From Telluria sp042683405 (GTDB lineage Bacteria; Pseudomonadota; Gammaproteobacteria; Burkholderiales; Burkholderiaceae_D): a DNA stretch of 64,000 nucleotides. The DNA is taken from NCBI RefSeq assembly GCF_042683405.1, contig NZ_JBHUJS010000011.1:62001-126000 (forward strand), written 5' to 3'. The first letter of the stretch is position 1. Each line of letters starts with the position of its first letter. Under the pieces are notes generated by a model that was not told the DNA's origin, made no database searches, and saw only the letters and a program-made list of their open reading frames with translations. The position numbers and the translations under genes were made by a program. Shown in pieces: positions 15,868 through 24,996 of this stretch.

Positions 15868-18093
15868 ATGGTATCGGTCACGGCGCTCGGTGGCGCCACG
15901 ACGCAGCTCGTGCGCGGTTTGAATGCCGACGACGCCGCGCGCGTCTCGCAGGCGCTCGAGTATGTAAGCGAAGCTTACGGCGGCAAGGTCGCGTCATCCG
16001 GCCAGGATGCGTTCGAGTTCTCGCACGGGGTGGCCAGCACGCTCGCCTCGCTCGACCTCGACGCCGATGCGCGCATTGCCGGCCTGGTGTTCGAGCTGAC
16101 CGTGACCGATCCGCAGGCGGTCGCCAACCTCGAGGGCCGCTTCGGCAAGGACGTGGTCGACCTGGTGTCCGGCATGCGCCAGCTGATCCGCCTGCGCGAC
16201 ATGACGGTCGGGCAGGGCAGCCGCGACGCCAAGGCCGGTTCGCAGCTGGAGTCGCTGCGCAAGATGCTGCTGGCGATGGCCAGCGACATGCGGGTGGTGC
16301 TGATGCGCCTGGCCTCGTGCGTGACCACGCTGCGCTACTTCGCCGACCACAAGATCTTCAACGAGCTGACCCACGCCTACGGCAAGGAGACGCTCGACCT
16401 GTACGCGCCGCTCGCCAACCGCCTCGGTATCTGGCAGCTCAAGTGGGAGCTGGAGGACCTGGCGTTCCGCATGATCGAGCCGGAGACCTACAAGCAGATC
16501 GCCAAGATGCTGGAAGAGAAGCGCATGCAGCGCGAGTCGTTCGTGTCGGCGTCGATCCAGCGGCTCGAATCGGCCCTGGCCGAGTCGGGCATCCAGGCCA
16601 GCGTGTTCGGGCGTCCCAAGCACATCTATTCGATCTGGAAGAAGATGCGCGGCAAGGAGCTCGACTTCTCGTCGCTGTACGACGTGCGCGCATTCCGCGT
16701 GATCGTCGAAGACGTCAAGACCTGCTACACGGTGCTGGGCGTGGTGCACAACATCTGGACCCCGATCCCGAAGGAGTTCGACGACTACATCTCGCGTCCC
16801 AAGCCGAACGGCTACCAGTCGCTGCACACGGTGGTCACGGCCGACGACGGACGGCCGCTGGAGGTGCAGATCCGCACGCAGGAGATGCACCACTTTGCCG
16901 AATACGGCGTGGCCGCGCACTGGCGCTACAAGGAATCGGGCGGCTCGAACTTCAAGGGCCAGAAATACGACGAGAAGATCGCCTGGCTGCGCCAGCTGCT
17001 GGCGTGGAAGAGCGACGTCGCCGAGCACGTGGTCGAGGAAGAGGGCAAGCAGCAGCGCGAGTGGGTCGAAAAGCTCAAATCCGCGACGCTGGACGACCGC
17101 ATCTTCGTGCTGACGCCGCAGGCGCGCGTGCTGGAACTGCCGGCCGGCGCCACCCCGATCGATTTTGCCTACCACCTGCACAGCGAGGTCGGCCACCGCT
17201 GCCGCGGCGCCAAGGTCGACGGCGTCATGGTGCCGCTGAATACGCCGCTGAAGAACGGCCAGACCTGCGAGATCATCACCGCCAAGGGCGCGCCCGGAAC
17301 CGCCGGGCCGTCGCGCGACTGGCTCAGTCCGGGGTACACGGTCAGCAGCCGCACGCGCTCCAAGGTGCGCGCCTGGTTCCACGCCATCGACCTGCAGGAG
17401 ACGCTGGCCCACGGCCGCGCGCTGGTTGAAAAGTCGCTGCAGCGCGAAGGCAAGACCTCGGTCAACCTGGAAGCGCTGGCGCACAAGCTGGGCTTCAACA
17501 GCATGGACGACCTGTTCGTCTCGGTCGGCAAGGACGAGTTCTCGCTGCGCACCGTCGAGAATGCGCTGCACGACAGCGGCGAAGCGGCTGCCGTGCCGGA
17601 CGAGGTGGTGGTCAACAAGAGCCGCACGTCCAGCGTGGAGCAGGGCGCCAAGTCCGGCGTGCTGATCGTGGGCACCGACGGGCTGATGACAGCGCTGGCC
17701 AAGTGCTGCAAGCCGGCGCCGCCGGACCCGATCATCGGGTTCGTCACGCGCGGCAAGGGCGTCTCGATCCACCGCACCACCTGCAAGAACTTCGCGGACA
17801 TGCGCAACAAGGCGCCGGAGCGCGTGATCATCGCGGACTGGGGCCTGACCAAGGCGGACACCGTGTATCCGGTCGACCTGTTCATCATGGCGAGCGATCG
17901 CCAGGGACTGCTGCGCGATATCTCCGAAGTTTTCTCGCGCGACAAGATCAACGTGACGGGCGTGAACACGCAAAGCGCCAAGGGTGTCGCGCGCATGGTC
18001 TTCACTGCGGAGATCGGCTCGACCGCCATCCTGCAGAAGGCCCTTGCCGCCATCAGTGAGGTGCCCGGCGTCCTGGAAGCGCGGCGCCAGTAA
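15868..18093 (+). CDS. relA: GTP pyrophosphokinase RelA
   Basis: The 741-residue product is the long ribosome-linked RelA/SpoT homologue. The N-terminal HD hydrolase domain is degenerate: where active enzymes have HD...ED, this one reads IAGLVFELTVTDP. The synthetase domain (about 225-390) has the EFDD motif (IPKEFDDYISRPKPNGYQS), the magnesium-type acidic version typical of synthesis-only RelA. TGS (about 405-470), helical, zinc-finger-like (AKCCKPAPP) and ACT (about 670-740) domains follow. It should make (p)ppGpp on amino-acid starvation. The start is four bases after the ridA stop with no good SD, which suggests coupled translation. A SpoT should be encoded elsewhere. Confidence 0.95.
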   Translation: MVSVTALGGATTQLVRGLNADDAARVSQALEYVSEAYGGKVASSGQDAFEFSHGVASTLASLDLDADARIAGLVFELTVTDPQAVANLEGRFGKDVVDLVSGMRQLIRLRDMTVGQGSRDAKAGSQLESLRKMLLAMASDMRVVLMRLASCVTTLRYFADHKIFNELTHAYGKETLDLYAPLANRLGIWQLKWELEDLAFRMIEPETYKQIAKMLEEKRMQRESFVSASIQRLESALAESGIQASVFGRPKHIYSIWKKMRGKELDFSSLYDVRAFRVIVEDVKTCYTVLGVVHNIWTPIPKEFDDYISRPKPNGYQSLHTVVTADDGRPLEVQIRTQEMHHFAEYGVAAHWRYKESGGSNFKGQKYDEKIAWLRQLLAWKSDVAEHVVEEEGKQQREWVEKLKSATLDDRIFVLTPQARVLELPAGATPIDFAYHLHSEVGHRCRGAKVDGVMVPLNTPLKNGQTCEIITAKGAPGTAGPSRDWLSPGYTVSSRTRSKVRAWFHAIDLQETLAHGRALVEKSLQREGKTSVNLEALAHKLGFNSMDDLFVSVGKDEFSLRTVENALHDSGEAAAVPDEVVVNKSRTSSVEQGAKSGVLIVGTDGLMTALAKCCKPAPPDPIIGFVTRGKGVSIHRTTCKNFADMRNKAPERVIIADWGLTKADTVYPVDLFIMASDRQGLLRDISEVFSRDKINVTGVNTQSAKGVARMVFTAEIGSTAILQKALAAISEVPGVLEARRQ

Positions 18094-18137
18094 GCCGCGC
18101 CCCGGCCGCAGGCAAGCCGGGCCATTCCAGGCGCGTG

Positions 18138-18165
18138 TTGGGGCGCGGCGTCTGCGATATATACT
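18138..18165 (+). promoter_or_regulatory. Putative promoter for the GGDEF-EAL gene
   Basis: TTGGGG (18138-18143), a 16-base spacer and TATACT (18160-18165) lie about 32 bp before the ATG at 18197. This supports that start over a longer open frame that begins inside relA. Confidence 0.5.
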
Positions 18166-18196
18166 GGGCGTTCCATTATGCGATCGAACGCCGCCC

Positions 18197-21100
18197 ATGG
18201 CTCCGCTGATCTCCCCGGGGTCCGTTGCCACGATCCTGCTGGCTGCGGGCTACGTCCTGTTTGGGCAAGTTGCGTTGCTGTCGGCGGCTGCGCCGGGCTA
18301 CGCGGCGTCTGTATGGCCGCCTGCCGGCCTGGCGCTCGCCGGCCTGCTCCAGCTGGGCTACCGCGCATGGCCGGGCGTCACGATCGGCTCCTTTGCGCTC
18401 ACGTTCTCGACCGTCTATGCCACCGCAGGCACCGGTCTGGGCGCCGCGATTGCCCTGGGGGTGGCCACGGGCGCGACGCTGCAGGCGCTCCTGGGCGCGT
18501 TCCTGGTGCGGCATCTCGACGGCGCCAGGACCGAACCGGCAGGGCTGGGCCGCATCATTGCGATCCTGGTGGCGGGCGGGCCGCTTGCCTGCCTGGCAGG
18601 GGCCTCGGCCGGCGTTGCGACCTTGTGGGCATCGGGTTCGATCGCCAGCAGCGACATCGACTTCAACTGGTTCACCTGGTGGGTTGCCGATACCATCGGC
18701 GCGCTGATCGTGCTGCCGCTCTACCTGGTCTGGAAGCGCGATGCCGTCTACCTCACCAGGCGCCACCAGGTCCTCGCCACCCTGCCGATGCTGGTGCTGC
18801 TGGGCGTCATCACGCTGTTGTTCAGGCGTACCAGCGAGCTGGACCAGGAAAGCGTCGCAGCCGATTTCAACCGGCGCAGCGAACTCATCGTCCATAACCT
18901 GGGGCAGAAACTGGCCGAGTACGCGGAAGCGCTGCACTCGGTGGCCGGCTTCCTGACGGTCAGCGACGTGAAGCTGGACCGCAGCGGCTTCCGGCGGCTG
19001 GTGGAAGACCTGCTCCGGCGCCATCCCAGCCTGCACGCGATCTGGTGGAGCCCGTACCTGACGGCCGACGAACGGGCCGGATATGAACGCGCGTTGCGGG
19101 CCGAAGGCTATGCGCCGTACGGGATCCGCGTGCTGGATGCGCACGGCGCGCTCGTTCCGGCCCCGGCACAACCCGAATATGTGCCGGTCACGTTCATGGA
19201 ACCGGTCAGGAGTAACCTGGAACGCATCGGCTTCGATATGGCGTCCGATCCGGTGCGGCGCGCCACATTGCAGAAGGCGCGCGACAGCGGGCGTCCCGCC
19301 ACCAGCGAGCTGGTCTACCTGGTGCCGCCGAGGGCCAGCCAGCGCAGCATCCTCATCATTGCGGCAGCCTACCGGCCGGGCGAGCCGCGCGCAACGGTGC
19401 AGCAGCGCCAGCGCGCGCTGCGCGGTTATGTGGGGGCTGCGCTCAGGGTGGAGTTGATGATGGCCGACTTCCTGGGCCAGATCGATACGGCCGGCCTGTA
19501 CATCCGCCTGCAGGACCCCGGCGCCGGCCCAGCTGCACGCCTGCTGGTCGAGCTGCCGCCGTCCTCCGGGCCGCCCGCGCCGCGGCTGCAGCGCCTCGCC
19601 GCCGCGCGCGCGAGTCCCGTCCACCAGGCCCTCGTGGCTGTGGGGGACCGGCGCTGGGAACTCACGGTGACGCTCGATGAGAACAATCCGCTGCCGTACC
19701 GTTCGCCGATGGCGTGGAGCGCCCGGGTCGCGGCCCTGTTGCTCTCCGGCCTGTTCAGCACTTTCCTGCTGGTCATCACCGGTCGCAACGTGGCCATCGA
19801 GCGGGAGGTGCGGCAACGCACGCGCGAGCTTCGCAACAGTAACGCCGCCTTGCAGGAGTCGATTGCCGGACTGGCGCGCAGCGAGCACGCGCTGCGGGAA
19901 AGCGAGGAACAGGCGCGCAGCATCCTCGAAACGGCGCGCGATGCCTATATCGCGATCGATCCGGCCGGGCGCATCGTCGACTGGAACCGGGAGGCCGAAG
20001 CGACCTTCGGCTGGCCGCGCGACGAAGCGCTCGGCCGCCTGGTGCTGGAGCTGCTGCTGCCGTCCCGCGCCGGCCGTCCCCGTAGCAGCGGTCTCGTGCG
20101 CCACCTGGCCAGTGGCAGGACCCGTTTCCTCAACCGCCGCATGGAGGCGGTCCTGCAAAAGCGCGATGGAACCGCGGTTCCGGTCGAGCTGATCATCTGG
20201 GCGACGGGAACCGGGAGCGAACGCCGCTTCCATTCCTTCGTTCATGAGATCAGCAGCCGCCGCGTAGCCTTGCAACGGCTGGCCGCACAGGAGGCGGCTG
20301 CCGCGGCGCTGGTCAGGTCGGCCACGCTGGCCGACGCGGCGCCGCGGGTGCTGCGGGCAATTTGCACCGAACTGGGGTGGAGCACCGGAACCATCTGGAT
20401 GCGCGATGAAAAAGAAGGCGGCTTGCACTGCTGCGAATTCTGGAGCGCCGACAGCGCCAATGCACCGTTCGAGGCAGCCACCCGGGCGCTGCAACTCGCG
20501 CCGGACGAGGGCCTGGGTGGCCGCGTGCTGCGCAGCGGCCAGCCGGTATGGGTCAGCGACATCGCGGCGGACGAGAGCTTCGTGCGCAAGCGCGAGGCGG
20601 GGGAGGCGCACCTGCGGTCCGGATTTGCGTTGCCGGTCAGGGCCGGCGGCGACCTGCTGGGCGTGATGGAGTTCTTCTCGCGGCAAAAGACCGAACCCGA
20701 CCCCGGCCTGCTGGCGATGATGGAAACGGTCGGCAGCCTGCTCGGCCAGTTCATCGCGCGCCGGCGCGCGGAGGCGGCCCTGTTCGAGGAGAAGGAGCGC
20801 GCAGAGGTGACGCTCGGCTCGATCGGCGACGGGGTCATCGTGACCGACATCTACTGCTGCGTCACCTACCTGAATCCGGTAGCGGAAACGCTGACCGGAT
20901 GGCCCACTGCGCAAGCGCGGGGCCGTCCCGTGAACGAGGTGTTCCGGCTGGTGTCGCAGTCGGGCGGGGAAACCTTGCCGTGCCCGCTGGGCGCGGCGAT
21001 CCATGCGAACCGCCGCGTCGGCCTGAGCATGGACGCCGAACTGGTGCGGCGCGACGGCTACCGCCTGATGGTGGAGGATGCCGCCGCGCCCGTGCATGAC

Positions 21101-22480
21101 CGGGCCGGGCAGGTTGTCGGCGGCGTGATGGTGTTCCACGATGTCAGCGAGGCGCGCGCCATGCAGGTGAAGATGTCGCACCTGACCCGCCACGACCACC
21201 TCACCAGCCTGCCTAACCGGGCACTCCTGTACGAGCAGCTGTCGCAGGCGCTGCACCACGCGCGCGGGCGCGATGTCGAACTGGCGCTGCTGTACATCGA
21301 CCTGGACGGGTTCAAGCACATCAACGATGCGCTCGGCCACGAGGCCGGCGACATCCTGCTGCAGGAGGTCACCCAGCGCCTGCTCGCCTGCGTGCGAACT
21401 GCCGATACCGTGAGCCGCCAGGGCGGCGACGAGTTCACCATCCTGCTGCCCGAGATCCGCAGCAGCAGCGACGCGATCCGCGTGGCCGAGCAGGTCCTGG
21501 AGCAGGTGCGCGCGCCGTTCCACATCGGCGACCTGGAGCTCAACCTGACGGCCAGCGTGGGGATCGCCCTCTACCCGGAGGACGGCGACGATCCCGGCGT
21601 GCTGCTGAAACATGCCGACGCGGCCATGTACCGCGCCAAGCGCAGCGGCCGCAACCAGTATCACTTCTTCACCCCCGAGATCAGCGCGCTGGCCGACCGC
21701 CGACTGGCGGTGGAGACGGCCCTGCACCAGGCCCTGCGCAACCACGAACTGGTGCTGCATTTCCAGCCGAAGGTGGCGCCATCGACCGGCGCGATCACCG
21801 GCATGGAAGCGCTGGTACGCTGGCAGCGGCCCGACGGTGTGCTGGTCCTGCCGGCCGACTTCATCGAAGTGGCCGAAGACAGCGGACTCATCACCCGGAT
21901 CGACCAGTGGGTGCTGGAGGAGGCGTGCCGCCAGAACCAGGCCTGGCAAGACGCGGGGCTGCCGGCGGTGCCGGTCGCTGTCAACCTGTCGGCGGCCAAC
22001 GCCCAGATCGACCAGTTCCCCGCCTTCCTTGCCGGAGTGCTGGAGCGGACCGGACTGCAGCCGCGCTACCTGCAGATCGAGATGACCGAGAGCCAGATGC
22101 TGGCCGATACGCAGCGCTTCGAGACGCTGATCCGCAGCATCAATGCGCTGGGCGTCAAGGTCGCGATCGACGACTTCGGCACCGGATATTCCAGCCTCAG
22201 CTACCTGCAGCGCTTCCCGTTCGACATGCTCAAGATCGACCAGTCCTTCGTCAAGGCGCTCAAGGGCGACTCGCCCGAGTCCGCGATCGTGGAAGCGATC
22301 ACGCGGCTGGCGCACGCCTTCGGCTTCGCCCTGGTGGCCGAGGGCGTGGAGACCGACGAGCAGGCCCGCATCCTGCAGGCATACGGCTGTGACGAAATGC
22401 AGGGCTTCCTGTACAGCCGCCCGGTTCCGGCGCACGAGCTTGAAGCACTGCTGCGGACGGCCCCCTGCGCGCCGTCCTGA
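18197..22480 (+). CDS. MASE1-CHASE-PAS-GAF-PAS-GGDEF-EAL protein
   Basis: The 1427-residue protein has an N-terminal MASE1 membrane sensor (about 1-210), a CHASE periplasmic domain (about 225-440), a transmembrane helix and coiled segment near 520-560, a PAS domain (about 570-690), GAF (about 700-860), a second PAS (about 870-990), GGDEF (motif intact at 1076-1080) and EAL (motif at 1204-1206; DDFGTGYSSLSYL and VAEGVETDEQ also intact). By motif content it could both make and break c-di-GMP. The ligand is unknown. It is transcribed after relA from its own likely promoter, so co-control with the stringent response is not required. Confidence 0.94.
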   Translation: MAPLISPGSVATILLAAGYVLFGQVALLSAAAPGYAASVWPPAGLALAGLLQLGYRAWPGVTIGSFALTFSTVYATAGTGLGAAIALGVATGATLQALLGAFLVRHLDGARTEPAGLGRIIAILVAGGPLACLAGASAGVATLWASGSIASSDIDFNWFTWWVADTIGALIVLPLYLVWKRDAVYLTRRHQVLATLPMLVLLGVITLLFRRTSELDQESVAADFNRRSELIVHNLGQKLAEYAEALHSVAGFLTVSDVKLDRSGFRRLVEDLLRRHPSLHAIWWSPYLTADERAGYERALRAEGYAPYGIRVLDAHGALVPAPAQPEYVPVTFMEPVRSNLERIGFDMASDPVRRATLQKARDSGRPATSELVYLVPPRASQRSILIIAAAYRPGEPRATVQQRQRALRGYVGAALRVELMMADFLGQIDTAGLYIRLQDPGAGPAARLLVELPPSSGPPAPRLQRLAAARASPVHQALVAVGDRRWELTVTLDENNPLPYRSPMAWSARVAALLLSGLFSTFLLVITGRNVAIEREVRQRTRELRNSNAALQESIAGLARSEHALRESEEQARSILETARDAYIAIDPAGRIVDWNREAEATFGWPRDEALGRLVLELLLPSRAGRPRSSGLVRHLASGRTRFLNRRMEAVLQKRDGTAVPVELIIWATGTGSERRFHSFVHEISSRRVALQRLAAQEAAAAALVRSATLADAAPRVLRAICTELGWSTGTIWMRDEKEGGLHCCEFWSADSANAPFEAATRALQLAPDEGLGGRVLRSGQPVWVSDIAADESFVRKREAGEAHLRSGFALPVRAGGDLLGVMEFFSRQKTEPDPGLLAMMETVGSLLGQFIARRRAEAALFEEKERAEVTLGSIGDGVIVTDIYCCVTYLNPVAETLTGWPTAQARGRPVNEVFRLVSQSGGETLPCPLGAAIHANRRVGLSMDAELVRRDGYRLMVEDAAAPVHDRAGQVVGGVMVFHDVSEARAMQVKMSHLTRHDHLTSLPNRALLYEQLSQALHHARGRDVELALLYIDLDGFKHINDALGHEAGDILLQEVTQRLLACVRTADTVSRQGGDEFTILLPEIRSSSDAIRVAEQVLEQVRAPFHIGDLELNLTASVGIALYPEDGDDPGVLLKHADAAMYRAKRSGRNQYHFFTPEISALADRRLAVETALHQALRNHELVLHFQPKVAPSTGAITGMEALVRWQRPDGVLVLPADFIEVAEDSGLITRIDQWVLEEACRQNQAWQDAGLPAVPVAVNLSAANAQIDQFPAFLAGVLERTGLQPRYLQIEMTESQMLADTQRFETLIRSINALGVKVAIDDFGTGYSSLSYLQRFPFDMLKIDQSFVKALKGDSPESAIVEAITRLAHAFGFALVAEGVETDEQARILQAYGCDEMQGFLYSRPVPAHELEALLRTAPCAPS

Positions 22481-22526
22481 GCTGTTTTGCTTCGAATCAT
22501 GCCGCACGGATGTGCCGGACGCAGGT

Positions 22527-23339
22527 ATGATTCCAAAAATGCATCCTCATTCTTTCCTGCACGCAAAGCCGAGCCAATGGGGGAAGGTTGCCCAGCGCCA
22601 CGTTGCAGGGTGGTGGTACACGCTGCACCTGGGCGCGATCGCGATCGTGATGGCGCTCTCGCCATCGACCTATACGCGCCAGAACCGCGTCCTCACGGCC
22701 CGCTATATGTACGCCTACACCTGGCAGGTCATGCCATGGTTCACCATCCTTGCCTCGCTGGTGAGCCTGGTCGTGATCCGCATCGTGGTCGTCACGGCGG
22801 CCAGCTATGGCCTGTCCAACTTCGCGCTGGAAATGGTGGTGCGGGTGCTGGTGCTCGAGATCATTCCGCTGACCGCCGCGCTATTCGTGGCGCTGCGCGC
22901 CGGCCTTGCCTTCAACGCCGCCGATGCGCTGGCCGCGGCGTCCCTGTCGCCGGGAGATTCGGCCGCCGCGCAGAACCGGCTGCGGCGCGACCTGGTGCCG
23001 CAGGTGGTGGCCAATACTTTTTCGGTCCTGAGCCTGGCGATGGTCAGCAGCGTGGTGGTGCTGGTCCTTGCCTACCTGGTGGTGTACGGCTTTTCGCCCT
23101 GGGGCATGGGCTATTACACGCGCACGGTGGGACGGGTGTTCGACCCGGTGGTGACGATCGGCTTTGTCGCCAAGACGGTCGGCTTCGGCCTGGCCGTCGC
23201 GGTCATCCCGGCAGCTGCGCTGCTGCAGCTGCAGCGCACCGGACGCAAACGCAAATCGACCGTGCAGCCGGGCGCCATCGGCCTGCTGGTCGTACTGTTC
23301 CTGATCGAGGCGCTGTCGCTCCTGATCAAATACATCTGA
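22527..23339 (+). CDS. MlaE-family ABC transporter permease
   Basis: This 270-residue membrane protein matches the MlaE/DUF140 permease family: five or six hydrophobic helices, with the family block VRVLVLEIIPLTAALFVALR near the middle and a final helix GAIGLLVVLFLIEALSLL. The start is set at the first of two nearby ATGs (22527 and 22539), neither with a strong SD. It is followed after 9 bp by an MCE-domain gene, the pairing seen in lipid-transport systems such as Mla. No ATPase gene (mlaF type) is adjacent on either side, so the nucleotide-binding partner must be encoded elsewhere or the complex is atypical. Confidence 0.82.
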   Translation: MIPKMHPHSFLHAKPSQWGKVAQRHVAGWWYTLHLGAIAIVMALSPSTYTRQNRVLTARYMYAYTWQVMPWFTILASLVSLVVIRIVVVTAASYGLSNFALEMVVRVLVLEIIPLTAALFVALRAGLAFNAADALAAASLSPGDSAAAQNRLRRDLVPQVVANTFSVLSLAMVSSVVVLVLAYLVVYGFSPWGMGYYTRTVGRVFDPVVTIGFVAKTVGFGLAVAVIPAAALLQLQRTGRKRKSTVQPGAIGLLVVLFLIEALSLLIKYI

Positions 23340-23348
23340 GGGGAATTC

Positions 23349-24290
23349 ATGCAGCAAGCGCAAAACGAGGTGGCGCCGGAACCGGTCGCCAACGTGGAAG
23401 CGAAAGCGATCATCCTGCTGGTGCTGGTGGCAGCGCTGATCGGACTGTTCCTGCTTTACATCGCGTACGCGCGCGGCGTGTTCCAGCCCACGCAGCGGCT
23501 GGTGCTGCTGGCGGACGATTCGGAAGGCGTGGTGGTCGGGATGGACATGACGTTCTCTGGTTTTCCGATCGGGCGCGTGCAGCAGGTCGACCTGGGCAAG
23601 GACGGCAAGGCGCGCATCCTGGTCGACGTGCCGGTTGAGGACGCGAAATGGCTGCGCACGTCGAGCATCTTCACGCTGGAGCGCGGCATGGTCGGCGACA
23701 CCAAAATCAAGGCCTTCTCCGGCATCCTGACCGATCCGCCGCTGCCCGACAACGCGGAACGCGAAGTCCTGCGTGGCGACACGGCGGCCGAGATTCCGCG
23801 CCTGGTGGCGAGCGCGCGCACGCTGCTCGACAACCTGGTGTCGATGACGAACGAAGGCTCGAGCATCAACGAGAGCCTGTCGAATATCCAGAGCGCCACC
23901 GGACGCCTGGGCGGCAAGTATGGGCTGCTGGGCGGTGCGCTGGGCAGCGACGCCGAGGCGCGCAAGCTGGTGGAAACCGTGGAGCGCCTGAACACGCTGC
24001 TGGCAAAGACCGACCAGCGCGTGTACGGCAAGGCCGGGCTGATGGACGATGTCCAGGCCAGCGTGCGCCAGCTGAACGTGGTGCTGCAGGACGCGAGCAA
24101 CACGCTCAAGAAGGCCGACGCGGTGCTGGTGGAGGCGCAGGCGGTCGGCGCCAACGCGCGCGCGGCAACCCAGGACCTCGGCGCCCTGCGCGGCGAGGTC
24201 GATGCCAGCCTGCGCAAGATCAACCAATTAGTTGATGATATCAACCGTAAGTGGCCATTCGCCCGCGAGAAGGAGATCAAGCTGCCATGA
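23349..24290 (+). CDS. MlaD/MCE-domain protein
   Basis: The 313-residue protein has a cytoplasmic start, one transmembrane helix (about 22-42, ILLVLVAALIGLFLLYIAYA), a single MCE domain (about 48-130, with GVVVGMDMTFSGFPIGRVQQ) and a long helical C-terminal region with many heptad-like Leu/Val positions. MCE proteins form hexameric rings that carry lipids across the periplasm. GGGGAATTC before the ATG serves as SD. Its stop overlaps the next start by four bases, so permease, MCE and lipoprotein genes form one operon. Confidence 0.88.
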   Translation: MQQAQNEVAPEPVANVEAKAIILLVLVAALIGLFLLYIAYARGVFQPTQRLVLLADDSEGVVVGMDMTFSGFPIGRVQQVDLGKDGKARILVDVPVEDAKWLRTSSIFTLERGMVGDTKIKAFSGILTDPPLPDNAEREVLRGDTAAEIPRLVASARTLLDNLVSMTNEGSSINESLSNIQSATGRLGGKYGLLGGALGSDAEARKLVETVERLNTLLAKTDQRVYGKAGLMDDVQASVRQLNVVLQDASNTLKKADAVLVEAQAVGANARAATQDLGALRGEVDASLRKINQLVDDINRKWPFAREKEIKLP

Positions 24291-24967
24291 AGCGACTCAC
24301 CCTGATCATGGCTGCGTGCGCGCTGGCCGCATGCTCCAGCAAGCCGGTGCCGCCGGCGTGGCAGGCGAATGCCTACGGATCGCTGAACAGCTTCAGCAAC
24401 GCCTACCTGCGCGGCGACAGCAGGGTTGCGCAGGCCGAGTTTGCGCGTGCGCGCGGCGAGGTGGCCAGCACCGGGCGGCCCGACCTGGTGGCGCGTGCGG
24501 AGCTGGTGCGCTGCGCGGCGCAGGTCGCGTCGCTCGATTTCGGACCGTGCGAAGGCTACGCGGCGCTGGCGCAGGATGCGGCCCCCGCGGAGCGCGAATA
24601 CGCTGCCTACATCGGCGGCCGATGGGATGGTCTGGACGCGAGTCTGTTGCCGGAGCAGCACCGGCCGGTGGTGTCATCCGGGACGGCGGCCGGCGTCGAG
24701 GATCCGCTGGCGCGGCTGGTTGCCGCCGGGGCACTGATGCGCGCCGGCCGTGCCGGGCCGACCGATATTTCGGCGGCCGTCGAGACGGCGTCGGCGCAGG
24801 GTTGGCGCCGGCCCCTGCTCGCGTGGCTGGGCGTGCAGCTCAAGCGCGCAGAGGCGGCAGGGGATGCGACCGCGGCAGCGCAGATCCAGCGCCGCATCAC
24901 ACTGGCCGGCACCACTCCGGCGCCGGTCAATCCCGTCGACGAAACGCCACCTGCCGACCGCAAATAG
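24287..24967 (+). CDS. Lipoprotein of the MCE operon
   Basis: The start at 24287 overlaps the MCE gene stop (ATGA). The 226-residue protein has a lipoprotein signal ending in LAACSSK, so Cys16 would be acylated. The rest is rich in Ala, Arg and Glu and mostly helical. I find no match to the DUF330/PqiC lipoproteins often paired with MCE systems, so the family is unknown to me. Position suggests an outer-membrane end or accessory for the MlaE/MlaD-like complex. Confidence 0.75.
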   Translation: MKRLTLIMAACALAACSSKPVPPAWQANAYGSLNSFSNAYLRGDSRVAQAEFARARGEVASTGRPDLVARAELVRCAAQVASLDFGPCEGYAALAQDAAPAEREYAAYIGGRWDGLDASLLPEQHRPVVSSGTAAGVEDPLARLVAAGALMRAGRAGPTDISAAVETASAQGWRRPLLAWLGVQLKRAEAAGDATAAAQIQRRITLAGTTPAPVNPVDETPPADRK

Positions 24968-24996
24968 GCTGCCGCGGCGCCAGGCTGTCTTCGCAT

